The notes under the pieces are model-generated. The model was not told the DNA's origin, did no database searches, and was given only the letters and a program-made list of their open reading frames with translations. Made by a program: the position numbers and the translations under genes. Of a stretch of DNA of 64,000 nucleotides, positions 12,600 through 24,946 are shown piece after piece (position 1 is the stretch's first letter; each line of letters opens with the position of its first letter). Origin of the DNA: Sciurus carolinensis (Eukaryota; Chordata; Mammalia; Rodentia; Sciuridae); contig NC_062219.1 of the NCBI RefSeq assembly GCF_902686445.1, forward strand, positions 106,455,160 to 106,519,159, written 5' to 3'.

Positions 12600-12800
12600 C
12601 CCAGAAGTCAGCAAATGTTTTTTGTAAAGAGCTGGATATTAAATACATCAGATTTTGCAGGCTACAGGGTCTCTATTATAACTAATCAGTTCAAACAAAA
12701 TATACATGAGCAAATGTGGGGGGAAAAGAAGTAACTTTTAAATTAGAAAAGGAACTGTGACAAAAGTAATACTTGACAATGTTTCAGTAATAATAATATT
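12600..12800 (+). repeat. MER20-like DNA transposon relic (hAT type)
   Basis: gtcagcaaatgttttttgtaaagagctggatattaaatac...caggctacagggtctc resembles the start of MER20. The family name is from memory and the copy is diverged. Confidence 0.55.
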
Positions 12801-13371
12801 AGACAATTATATGAAGCTAAGATGGAAGTGTAATGAAACTATAAATCCATCACTTTCAACAGGGATCTCTTCAGATGAATGCATGTTCAGAGTGCTATGA
12901 CTTTGGTGTGCCTACTTGTAAATTGATGACTTTCTTAGTGGTATCTTAAAGATTATCATTACCAACAGAGAAAAATTTTAATTCAAGGCTTTACATTAAC
13001 TTCTTTTCAACTGGAGATGTTTGTCAGCGATATGGACTATCATATGTACAAGTTTTACCATTATCTATTGATTAGGTCTCAAATTTTTGCCCTTCTAAAG
13101 TAAGAAAGAATTGCTGCCATATTCTGGGTTTCCATGCTAGGAATGAGTAAGAAAAAAATTAAGTCTATGTTTGTAGGTGAAGAATAAGACTCATATTTAT
13201 TAATAAAAACTGTCCACCTGACCAAGGGTATCTGTTCCCTTGAACTCTACAAAAAGCCACATAATTCCATTCCTTAAAAATATAATTTTTAAATATATAT
13301 ATATAGTTTTTTTCATTGAGTAAGCTATTTTTATGTACATGTAAATCTCATAAATACTTCATTTCTTCCAG

Positions 13372-13430
13372 AAACAATGATCTTGATGGGCATATGTTTC
13401 GTGGTACTGCTGCAACACGCTGCAGGCATG
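13372..13430 (+). CDS. CRISP1: CRISP1-like exon with start codon (signal peptide)
   Basis: The acceptor ttccag ends at 13371; five untranslated bases precede the ATG at 13377, and the donor gtatga follows 13430. It encodes 18 residues, with a hydrophobic core ([13 protein letters not shown]) typical of a secretory signal. It ends in phase 0. An untranslated exon must lie upstream but was not found. Confidence 0.85.
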
Positions 13431-15697
13431 GTATGAATTTAACCTAAAAATAAATTTTGAGCCTTATTAGTGGGGTTGCCTCACCCAAAGCTCAGGGTGG
13501 CTGTTATGTAGGCAATGATGATGGTGTCAAACGTTCTGAGATAGAGGGTGGAAGGACACATTCCCTAGTCACATTATATGCCTTTTACTTCATTTTTTCT
13601 CATCAGTGTGTGTATTTAAAGACTAAGTCATCAGGCAAAAGGTAGGAATAACTCAAGATGAACTTACTAATACTACAAGGTGAGCAACAAAACAGTAAAT
13701 CAGTAAACACCAAATATGACTATAATGATACGTTTAGTATGAATCATATATGTATAAAATCAATTCTCCCCTTGCCTTACAGGAATTTGATTTTTCATTA
13801 GCAGGTTATTCACTTGAAAGGGTTCAGATATGCTTAAAGATTTTTGTTCTTAGACTTACAGAAATATACATCTAATATTACAAAGTCCTTGACAGCAACA
13901 GTTCATAAAAAGTACTCTAATTTTGACAAAGTTTCACTAAACACAATTAACTATAGTTTAACAATTACTTAGTGTCTAGCACACCTGACTTTGTGCTAGG
14001 TGCTATAGATTTAACAATAAATAAGATTAAATGCCCATTTAGCACCTCAAATTGTTGAGTATTTACAAGTAAGTAGGCAATTTTCAAAGTATAAGTGTCA
14101 TTTGATGACAGTTCTATGGTATATTATTACTGAAATTTTTCTATGTAAAAAAATTCTAAGCACTCTATTCATCACTTCATCTAGTCTTCATGATAATTCT
14201 ATTAGTAGAATATAAACCAGTGAAGAGAAAGACAAGACAGGGATGAAAATGTCTTTGAGGAAAAGGTTACATCAGGTTTAAATATAACAGATAAGAAAGC
14301 ATGAAAGGTTGAGCATAATCAATCTGAAGTCAGTTACAGAAATGAGGATCTAATTCTAAAGTTGAAGCTCCTGAACTTGGAAAGATTGGTTGAACATGGA
14401 TGTCAGGAGAGAAAGATATTACCTGGTTTGTATCTCTGGGTACCTGGTGATGTCATCACTAGAATATGGATCACGTGGTGATCTGGCACTGGGAGGGACT
14501 CAGGAGGTAAGACTAGGAGTTTCAGGTGAGGTGTGTATGAGATATGAGCAGGAGTTAGAGGTTTGGGGATCACATAGGTGATGTGAAGCCACAAAAGTGA
14601 AAAAATATATAAAATGAAAAGGAAAAGGACCTAGAAAAAAAATACTAAAAAAATCAAAATTTAAGGATGAGCCAAAGGACAGGAAACTAAAAAGGAAGGA
14701 TACTGAGTAGTTCAGAAGAGGAGAAAGAAACAGATTAAAAAGGAAGGGTGTGTGTGAAATTCCCCAAGCTAGGTAAGTAATAAAAGATTTCCTTTCTAAT
14801 TAATGACTGACAAGGTTGTGACTCTCTTTGTCAATGTTGGTTCACTATGGTGTGGAGGAGAAAGGACAGAGTACAGCCAGCTGAGAAACAAGGGGAAACT
14901 GAGCAATTAGAGGAATATGTGAATTTTTATTCTAGAAGCAAAACACCTCCCTCTCCTTTCTAAAACAGGAAATTCAATCAAGTAATACAAGATCAGCATA
15001 TAAGTTTCTACTTCCTCTCACTCTCATTGGGAGAGTCAGCTTACCAGGTGGACATAAGAATAAGTAGAACACAGAAATTAGACTGTGTGCCAGGAGAAAG
15101 GAATCTGATTTTATACTCCAGACCAGAATTTTTATTATAATTTAACTTCTGTACTTGTTTAAAGGAATAATGTTTTAGTTTGACTTCTAACGAACTAAAG
15201 CTTTTTGCAGACTAAAGTGTGCTTGAAGAAACCAAAAAAGATAAAATAACTTTCACACACCTCAAAAGACGATAATTAATCAAGTTATCCCATAGTTAAG
15301 TATCTGCAGAGTTTTCTTAATATCTTTGCAAACCACATAAATCGGTTGGTGTTAACATGTGAGAGGAAGAATTTTAAATTAAGTTCATTCATGCTATTTC
15401 CTAGGTGGTAGCTGTATTCCAGGTGCCAGTGTGTTGATTTAGAAGGATGTTATTTATTTAGCATCGAAAGAATTTGGTTCAGCCAAGTGTAGTGGCCTGT
15501 GCTTGCAGTTTCAGCTACTGGGAAGGCTGAGGCAGGAAAATCACTTGAGGCCTGCAGTTGGAGGCCAGCCTGGTAAACATAGCAAGATCCCATCTCAAAA
15601 AAATAAATTATACATATATAAATATACATATACATACATATATGTATATGTGTTTTATATATATGGATATACAGATGTGTGATATACATATGTGAGG

Positions 15698-15740
<43 letters not shown>

Positions 15741-18700
15741 CTCAAGAAGAGAGAAAGAGAAAGAATTTGGTTCAAGTCTTGGCCTAATATTGTTCACTTT
15801 CCTTAGGAGTCTTAGGAGATTTTTCACATATTTCAATTTCTAGGGTTCTCATCTATAAAATAGGCACAGAATGTTAGCCAGCATCAATTAACATTGACTA
15901 GTTGAATGTTATCCATGAAACAGCAATTTATCTGATCAGAATATTTGTTTTTCCAGTGAGAATAATAACCACCACAATGGCTTGCTTTGAGAATTAAATT
16001 ATGTAACAGTAGATCCATGTCATAGAAATTAAAATTATTTCACAGATTTTTTTTAAGATGTAGAGGAAGAAAATATGACATATTGAAGAGTGTTGCTAAG
16101 ATTGATCACACTGCAACTGCTTACTTAGTACTCCCTGCTACCTTGCAGGAGACCTGCTGTACCCCAAGAATTTCAGTCCTCTGTTTTCGAACTCTTTCCT
16201 GAATGATGTGATCTGTATTTTTGAAAACATATTTGGCATTCTTCCCATTATTATCCACATAGTACTTTAAATCGTAAATGACTTTTCTGCTGCCTTGTGC
16301 TTGGTAACGATATAACTGGAAAAGCAAACTAGTAGTATATATAAGAAGGTGAATTTGAGGTGAGGTCTGTGTACAGTAAGCAAAGAAATTTTCTAAGCTA
16401 CTGAAACAACCTTGCCCAGAATGAGGGACGTATTTAATATACTCACATACTTGTTTGTCTTCTGAAATCATATATTCTAGATGCCTTCAGTATTTTGCCA
16501 AATACTTCATTTAATTTTTACCACTGAGTAAAAAAAAAAATGATTACTAATAAAGGAATAAAACCACATGTGAGTTCACTCACAGAAAAATGCTATTGCA
16601 GGAAACTGTTTTCTAAAGATGTAGTGGTAGCTCCAATATGCTACCCTCATTATTGAAAAGAGCCCAGAGGCATGAGAGGTCTGTTGTCATTTATTAATTT
16701 GCCCTCCTAAATTTAAGTAATCAGTTCCTGGTTATAAAGAAAAAAGAGATGCTCACATAACTCGGTTAACATTTCTGAATCTCTATTTTCTGCAAATAAA
16801 GGAGAATCTTTCACTTAAAGTCTAAACAGGAAACAGATTTCAACAGGTGTTTTGAATGAAGATTTTCAGGGAGTGATATTTATGTACAGGCAGAATACGG
16901 TTGAAGGAATCTGTATGGAGAATGGCAATAGCAGGAAGCCTTTCCACTCCTAGGCCTGAGGGATGCAATGAGGGAATGACAGAGAGTGTAGAGCCTTCCC
17001 AGTAGCTGAGTGAGTCAATAATATAAGCAGTTATTCCCAGAAATGAAGTGCAAAGTCAAGGAAGTGAACAAAAGGCACTCCACCTCTCTCCTCACTATTT
17101 GTTCCTCCAGTTCCTCCCTTTGACCCAGAAAAAGAAAGTTCAGGTAGTGCAAGCTGGAAGGACCAGCTTCCTGGCACAAGTTAGGGCAGAAAAGGGTGGA
17201 TAATAAATTAATTGAGTAGGAAATCAAATCGAGAAGAACCAGCACAGCCTTGTACTAGACCCTTTCCAAGGATTTGTTCTGCTTTAATTGTTTTTAAGTT
17301 TTACATGGATAATTTTTTCACTTTTTAAAAATATGTTGTTTTATAACTAGACATATGTGGGTGTGTGTGTGTATTTATTTATTTATTAATTACCGGGGTG
17401 CTTATCCACTGAGTCACATCTCCAGTCCTTTTTATTTTTTGTTTTGAGACAGGGTCTTGCTAAGTTACTTAGGGCCTCACTAAATTACTGAGGCTGACTT
17501 TGAACTTGTGATCCTCCTGTCTCAGCCTCCTGAGCAATTGGGAGGTTCTGATTGGTTCAAAAGTCAAATCAAATGGGTCAAAGACCTAATTATGACACCA
17601 GAAATTTTGCAACTGTTAAAAGAAAAAATAGGGGAAACACTTTAATATACATGTGCAGGCAAGAAAAAAAATCCTGAATAAGACCCCTACAGTTCAGGAA
17701 ATAAGAAAAAGAATCAATAAATGGGACGGCATCAAATTGAAAAACTCTGCCCAGCAAAGAGAACAAGTGAAGAGACAACTGATAGAATGGGAGAAAATCT
17801 TTGCCAGCTACTATAAAAAACTCAAAAACTTCAAATAAAAAAATAACAATGAATACATGGACAAGTGAATTGAACAAACACTTCTCAAAAGAAGTACCAA
17901 TGACCAACAACTGTATAAAAATGTTCAACATTTTTGGTGATCATGGAAATGCAAATCAAAATTACACTGATATTCCATCTCACTCCAGTTAGAATGACAA
18001 GCATCAAGAATACAAATAGCAATAAATGTTGGTGAGGTTTCAGGGGAAAAAGAACTCTTATACACTATGGGTAAAAATGTAAATTAGAATAGCCACTGTG
18101 GAAATCATTATGGAGGTTCTCCAAAGAACCAAAATTAAGTCTACCTTATAATCATCTTACACGACTCCTTAATTTTTATCCAAAGGAATTAAAGGCAGCA
18201 TATTTTGGAAATACATGCATGTCCATGCTTATTTCAGCACAGTTCATAATAACCAAGTTATGGAATCAGCCTAGGTATCTGTCTATAGATGAATGGATAA
18301 AGAAAATGTGGTATACCTATGCAATGGAGTTTTATTCTTCCATAAAAAAGAATGTAATTATGTCATTTATAGGAAAATGGATGGAACTGGAGACCATTAT
18401 TTTGAGGAAAAATAAGTCAGACTCAAAGAAAAGTATCATATGTTTTCTTTCATATGTGCAAGCTAGAAAGGTGAAAAAAAGAATCCATGAAATTAGAATA
18501 CAGACTAGTAGGGTAGAGAAAGAGGATAGGGACATTAAAGGGTAGAGGAGATATTGGGGAGTAAAATTAATCAAATAACATTTTAATACATGCATAAATA
18601 TACCACAATGAAACCTATCATTCTGTATAATCAATATTCACTAATAAAAAATAAAAATTAAAAATATGTTCCTTAACAACACAGAATAAAAAAAAATGTT

Positions 18701-21700
18701 CCTTTCTGTTTATACTCTTATTAAGTTAGAAGATGATAATATCTTTAATATAATATATAATATAATATATTATATTTAATGTGATATATAATATATATAA
18801 TATATTTAAACATACATATGCACAGAAATCATATTCTTTATAAGATACTGAATATTGTTGGCAAGTAACCCCTAGACTGCTACTCATATTTTTCATCTGA
18901 ATAATATCTGACATAATATAACCTTCCTTTCATTATATTCATTATATTCATTATATTCATTATATTTAAAAATATAATATATTCATTATTTTTAAAAATT
19001 AATATTATCTACATTTTTAATAAATCTCTCTTACTGGATATCATGTGGGTCACACAATCCGTTTTTGCAGAATTCCAGGAAGTATTTCTTGTTGAAATTT
19101 TCTGGTACAATTAGGCCACTGATGAGAATTTTAAATTATTGCATTGTTGAGAGACAGGATAATGTATAGACAAGACACAGATCATATTCATCTATTGCTC
19201 ACGACAAAAAGATTAACATTCAAAAAGTCAAGCCCATATTTCCCAAAACAATTTTGTGAGTTAGACAAGTAATTCTCAAATCACAGTACCTGAGTACTTA
19301 TTAGAAATGCAAATTATCTGGCCCCAATCTGGTTTCCTGAATCAGAAACTCTGGGGGGTGGAGTCTAACATTCTGCTGGTTAAGAAGTCCTAGGTGAGTG
19401 CCATTCTTATTAAAATTTGAGATCATAAAACTAAACATTTTATCAATTTATATATTGATAGAGTAAGTTGTAATTCTGTTACTTTGATATTCAAGGTTAT
19501 AAATTTTTTAACTTCTTGCTTCTTTTTTAAAGGTGAATGTCTCACTTTTCTCTTTATTGACCCATCACCCTTCAGTTCAAATGGAGATTACTAATAAGCA
19601 CAATGATCTTAGGAGGATGGCAAATCCCAGAGCTAGCAATATGCTTAAAATGGTAAGTCCTGGCTTGTCAATGAATCATTATAATTAGCATTTAGCCATT
19701 GAGCAAGGATCATTATACCAGGACCTATAGTTTTAAAATAATCTGTTTGTATTACTGGATAATTGTCATCTCAGTGTCCAGACTGGCCATAAAATATAAC
19801 ATTGTATTTGAACTGAAAAATAAAAATTAACTCAATAATCAAGGATGGAGGTATAATTAATGGGTAGATGAAGTGCAAGAAACCTTATAAATTAAATAAC
19901 TTGAATAGACACCAAACTGCAAATGAATCCTTAGAATCTATAATAAAATAGGGTGAACAAGTTTGTAAAATGAGAATCCTGCTCTTTTCTGCTATGGTTA
20001 GCTCATAAGTTATATAATATATATGTATTCAGACTGTACACTAATCAAAGGAGTATATAGAGGTATTGATAGAATGATCCCCCCGATAGATGTATCGTGG
20101 TAACTAAATGATTTCAGAAAGCAAGAAATGCATCTTTTGGTAGAATCCATGGGAAAATGAGGAATGGTAGAAAATGATTCTTCAAGCAGGTATTTGTTTT
20201 CAGTGTGGTCATATACTTAACCATTATGTCCTGAAAGCACCATATTTTAATTCCTAAATGTTTGACACGTGTTTGAGAACTGGAATGCTGAAGTCGCCAA
20301 GAATGCTGAGAAGTGGGCAGAGAGGTGCACCTTGTCTCACAGTCCAAGAAGTCAACGAAAAATTAGTTGTAAGTCAAACCTCTAACGACTAATGGGGCAT
20401 TGTTTAAAAGTCAAAGATTAACAATGAATGAGGGAGAGAATAAGTTTGGGAAAGAAGGTCTTGCTTTTGTTTATTGGTTTTGGTCTTCTCACCTACCCTC
20501 ACACTCCTTTGTTTCCTTCCAGTCTTTTCTTTCTTAAGACTCATCCTAAAATGACATTATTCCTGCTGCTGGATGCCAAAAATTAGATTTTTATCTGAAT
20601 ATGCAGAAAAAGCAAAAGTTATGATGAAAAAAAACAAAAATAGATTGTTTTAAATATTTATGGAACTGAAGTCCACTTAGATATTAATCATCCATGGTAG
20701 CCATGTGCCAGGTTTTATTCTGCAAAATCCAAAATTCTCCCACTTAAACCTATTATAGCCAAACCCATGAAAGTATGAGCTCCTGGTGGAAATTATTATT
20801 TTATTTTTATAAGAAATATTTTATTATTACCTCTTAGGATGATTTTCCAGAGCATAAGTGAAAATCAGTTTAATGGTGAATTAATTCTCTACCTATACTC
20901 CCAGGTCTTCACTCTGTTCCATTTTACCTGACAACTCTACAACATGCCTTACACCTTTTACTAAAATCTGATCAGTCTGCTGATTACTCTAGACTTGGCC
21001 TTGTCACTCCTGCATTCATGACTTTGAGTTCATCCTTTACCCACTAGATATTGCATCTGACATCTGCTTCATGTATGCATCTTATTTCCCCAGTTTAAGA
21101 ACCAAAGTTCAAAAGTCATGTTTGTCATTTCTTCAATATCCCTTATGTGTATGCTATGAAGGCATGGGAGGAAATAATAATTGGCTAAATGTTGAGTTTA
21201 TCAATATTGCCAAAATGATATGTTATCTGTTATCTTTCTAGTTCATTCCAATTCTGAGACTCTTTGAAAGTTGGTGCTTACTCTAGGATATAAAAAGGAA
21301 TTTTTCTGCTGGTCCTTCTCCAAAAAGAAAGTAACATAATTCGTTTGAAAACAAATCATTAATTACATTTTTAAAAGATCTATTCATTCGTGGGAAGGGA
21401 AAAGAGCAAGTGATTCCAAGTCACAGAATAATGCTTTTGAAATTGATATTGGATTTCTCCCACAAATCAGTTGAAGATAACTGTACATGAATGGGAAGTG
21501 ATAATGATCTCAGAAACTAAAAAATTTTAATAATTTTCAATGAGCAATCTCTACAAGTACTGATTTAACTATTGGTTCATTGTCTTTTCTAATTTTTAGT
21601 TGCTAACTGTGGAGAGAATTTATTCATGTCCAGTGCTCCCATATCATGGTCACATGCAATCCAATCTTTATATGATGAAGTTAAAGATTTTAAATATGGA

Positions 21701-24700
21701 GTTGATGCAAATGCTAAAACTGGCCATTATACCCAGGTAAAAATATAATGCCAAAACCTTGATGTTTGCCTGTCTTCTATCATCCCAGACTAACTTTTTC
21801 TCCTCAGTTTTTACTGGAGATGCCAAGCACATCTGAGCTATGATGATCTGAGATTTGTGCATAAAAAAATAATCATGAACTATGTACTTTTTTACATGCA
21901 AACTATTTTTAATATTATGAAAAAGGTAATTTTTGTATTTGTGACACAAAATTAAAGTTATACTGTGAAAACTGAGATATCTGCAGAAAAGCACAAGGTT
22001 GTCATAATTTCTTGATGTTCTTCCTCACAAAACTTGACATTGCTGATGGAGTTGCAAATTGGTGCAGCCACTCTGGAAAGCAGTGTGGAGAATCCTCAGA
22101 CAATTGGGAATGGTGCCACCTTTTGACCTAGTTATCCCACTCCTCAGTTTATACCCAAAGAACTTAAAATCAGCATACTACAGTAATGTAGCCATATCAG
22201 TGTTTTAGCAGCTCAGTTCACAATAGCTGGATTGTGGAACCAACCTAGATACCCTTCAACAGATGAATGGATAATGTTTTCCCTGATTACTAGATGATGA
22301 TATATAATGGGGGTTGGGGGTGGGGAGTGAGAGAAGAATGGAGGAACTTTAGATTACATAGAGGGAAATGAGAAGGAGGGGGAGTATGAAGAGTGGTGGA
22401 ATGAGACAGACATCATTACCCTATGTAAACGTATGATTATGCAAATGATATGAATCTACATCGTGCACAACCATAGAAAGGAAAAGATGTACCCTATTTG
22501 TGTACAATGAATCAAAATGCAGTCTGTAAAAGTAAAAAAAAAAAAAAAGAAATTTTTTTAAAGTAGCGGCAATAGAGGAAGAAATGTTGCAAAATTTTAT
22601 TATCTTTTTGCAAGTAAGAATTATGCTCTTCTATGAAAAAGAACAGTTGAGTAATGAAATTACTTACCTTTTAGGGGCTATCTATGTGTTGTGTTCAATG
22701 TAGCATGATTAGGAACAAGAAGAAGAAAACTGGGCTGATTTATAATGTTAAAGAATAGAATCTTTGTGTGAAAAAAAAAACTTGAATTGTAGTTTGCTAC
22801 CTTTCCTTGTTGCCCAATACCCACTTGCCTACTTCTTTACTAATTGCAGGGTGATTTACTGGTTTATCAAATGTATCAGGAATGTATAAAGCTTCCCCTA
22901 ACTTTAAATGAAGTTCCATAATTGAAAGGAATTTTTTAAAAGAGAAATCATGTTTAGATGGAAATGTTAGAAATCAGAAACCAATATTTTTCAGCTTTTA
23001 AAATTGTCTTCATTGATAAGTTTTAATCAGCAATTAAGAAACAAAATGTCAGGATAGGGGATGTAGTTCAGCTGGTAAAGTGCTTGCCTTCCATGCACAA
23101 GGTTCTGGGTTCAATTGCCAGCACCACAAAAAAAAAAAGAAGAAGAAAAAGAAACAAAATGTCACAAACTGTGAATACTATAAATTTGGTTTAAATTATA
23201 TCATTTTAAACTTTTCACTTGCAGCTCGTTTGGGCCACTTCCCACCAACTTGGATGTGCCTTGGCCCACTGTCCTCACAAGCACCTTTCCTATTACTATG
23301 TTTGTCATTATTGTCCTGAGTAAGTACTGCACAGGGGATCTTTTTTGGTCAATGGTACACCAGAGGTCTGCACTTGGGCTACGATCCAACCCCTTTTGTC
23401 AATCTGAGGTTATAGGGTGGCCCCATAAAGACATTTGAGGGTGGATTTGGAAGAAAGGGAAGCAATGGAAAAGACAAGAAACATACAGTATGTTCTAAGG
23501 GGTGATAAAGCCAGGGAGCTAATAGCATCATGCATAGAGCATAGATTCTGTGGACCATCAGACTTAAGGACAAACATTGGCTCCATTATTTGCCAGCTCT
23601 GTGGTCTTCAGTTCACCAAAAACTTAATAATATGGAGCTCCTTTTCATTTATCTATAAAGAGGTAGTGGCAATGTATTTGTGGATTTTTATCAGGATTAA
23701 GTATGATTAGTCATATTAAGCGCCTGGCATAGTTCACAGCACGTTAATAATATCGCAATGAAAGAAAATTCATCTAATAAAGAAGCAAGACATATTTGCT
23801 CCAATTCTTAGGAGCTTCAATATAAACTTGCCCGCTGTTTGCATGTCCTTTTGTCTAGTGTAAAGGTGATCTGATGCTAACTCTTTTCTTTCGCACATAT
23901 TTAAATCATGCATAATTTACCTTCGATTTATTTTATGACTCCCGACTTCAGAAATCTTTATCTCCCTTTTGTGAGTTCCTGTGACTGTTGTGTAGTCCAT
24001 ACACATGATGAAATCTCATATTCCATAATGTTGTTGCTAATCCATTCCTCCAAATATTTCTTTGCTAGGGGAAATGATGTAAGAACCAAGAAGACCCCAT
24101 ATAAAGTAGGAAAACCTTGTGCAGACTGCCCTGATCACTGTGATGATGGGCTTTGTAGTAAGTCATTTCTATTCTTTATCAAATGCTGGTATTTCCCTGT
24201 ACTCTGGCCTTATGTGGAAGACAGGCTGAGATTCTGCCCTGATGTAGGCATGCTCCTATTCTGTTTCTGGGCTCTCATTTTCCTGCTTCAGTCCTTCTGC
24301 TCTTGGTAACAAAAGCAGAACTAAAAGTGAGGTGCTAAGGGCAGCTGCCATTTCAGGATGACACTGACTAAGATAAGATATAAATAGTCATGCAGGCCTG
24401 GCACAGTGGCACATGCCTGTAATCCCAGAGGCTTGGGAAGTTGACACAGGAGAACCAGGAGTTCAAAACCAGCATCAGTAACTTAGTGAGGCCCTAAGCT
24501 ACTCAGAAAGATCCTGTCTCTAAATAAAATATAAGAAAAGGGCTGGAGATGTGGCTCAGTGGCTAAGCAACCCTGGGTTCAATCCCCCATACCAAAAAAT
24601 AAAAAATAAAAACAAATAGTAAGGCAAAGCAAATTTAAGCCACAACAAAGTGGAGATGAATTTTCCATTTAGCTTCCTTTAGAAACTTCAACTCACCCCC

Positions 24701-24906
24701 TTAGTTAAGGAAGAGAAAGACATATTTTAGAAACTGATTATATAAACTTAGGTAGGATCAGTCTCAATTTGTTCCCACCCTTAATAAAAATCAGATTCTT
24801 TCCTAGTAACTGCACACCATGGGAAGCAGGCACCTGAAAGGAACACTGGGCTATTTGAAATATGTATTTTGAAGGTTCCAGCAAGTTTTCTACTTATCCC
24901 CAGAAA

Positions 24907-24946
<40 letters not shown>

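Noticed and set aside
23080..23319. 79-codon frame over the ID element and CRISP exon
   Set aside because: It reads the real exon in the wrong frame and includes SINE tail; the spliced frame is clear.
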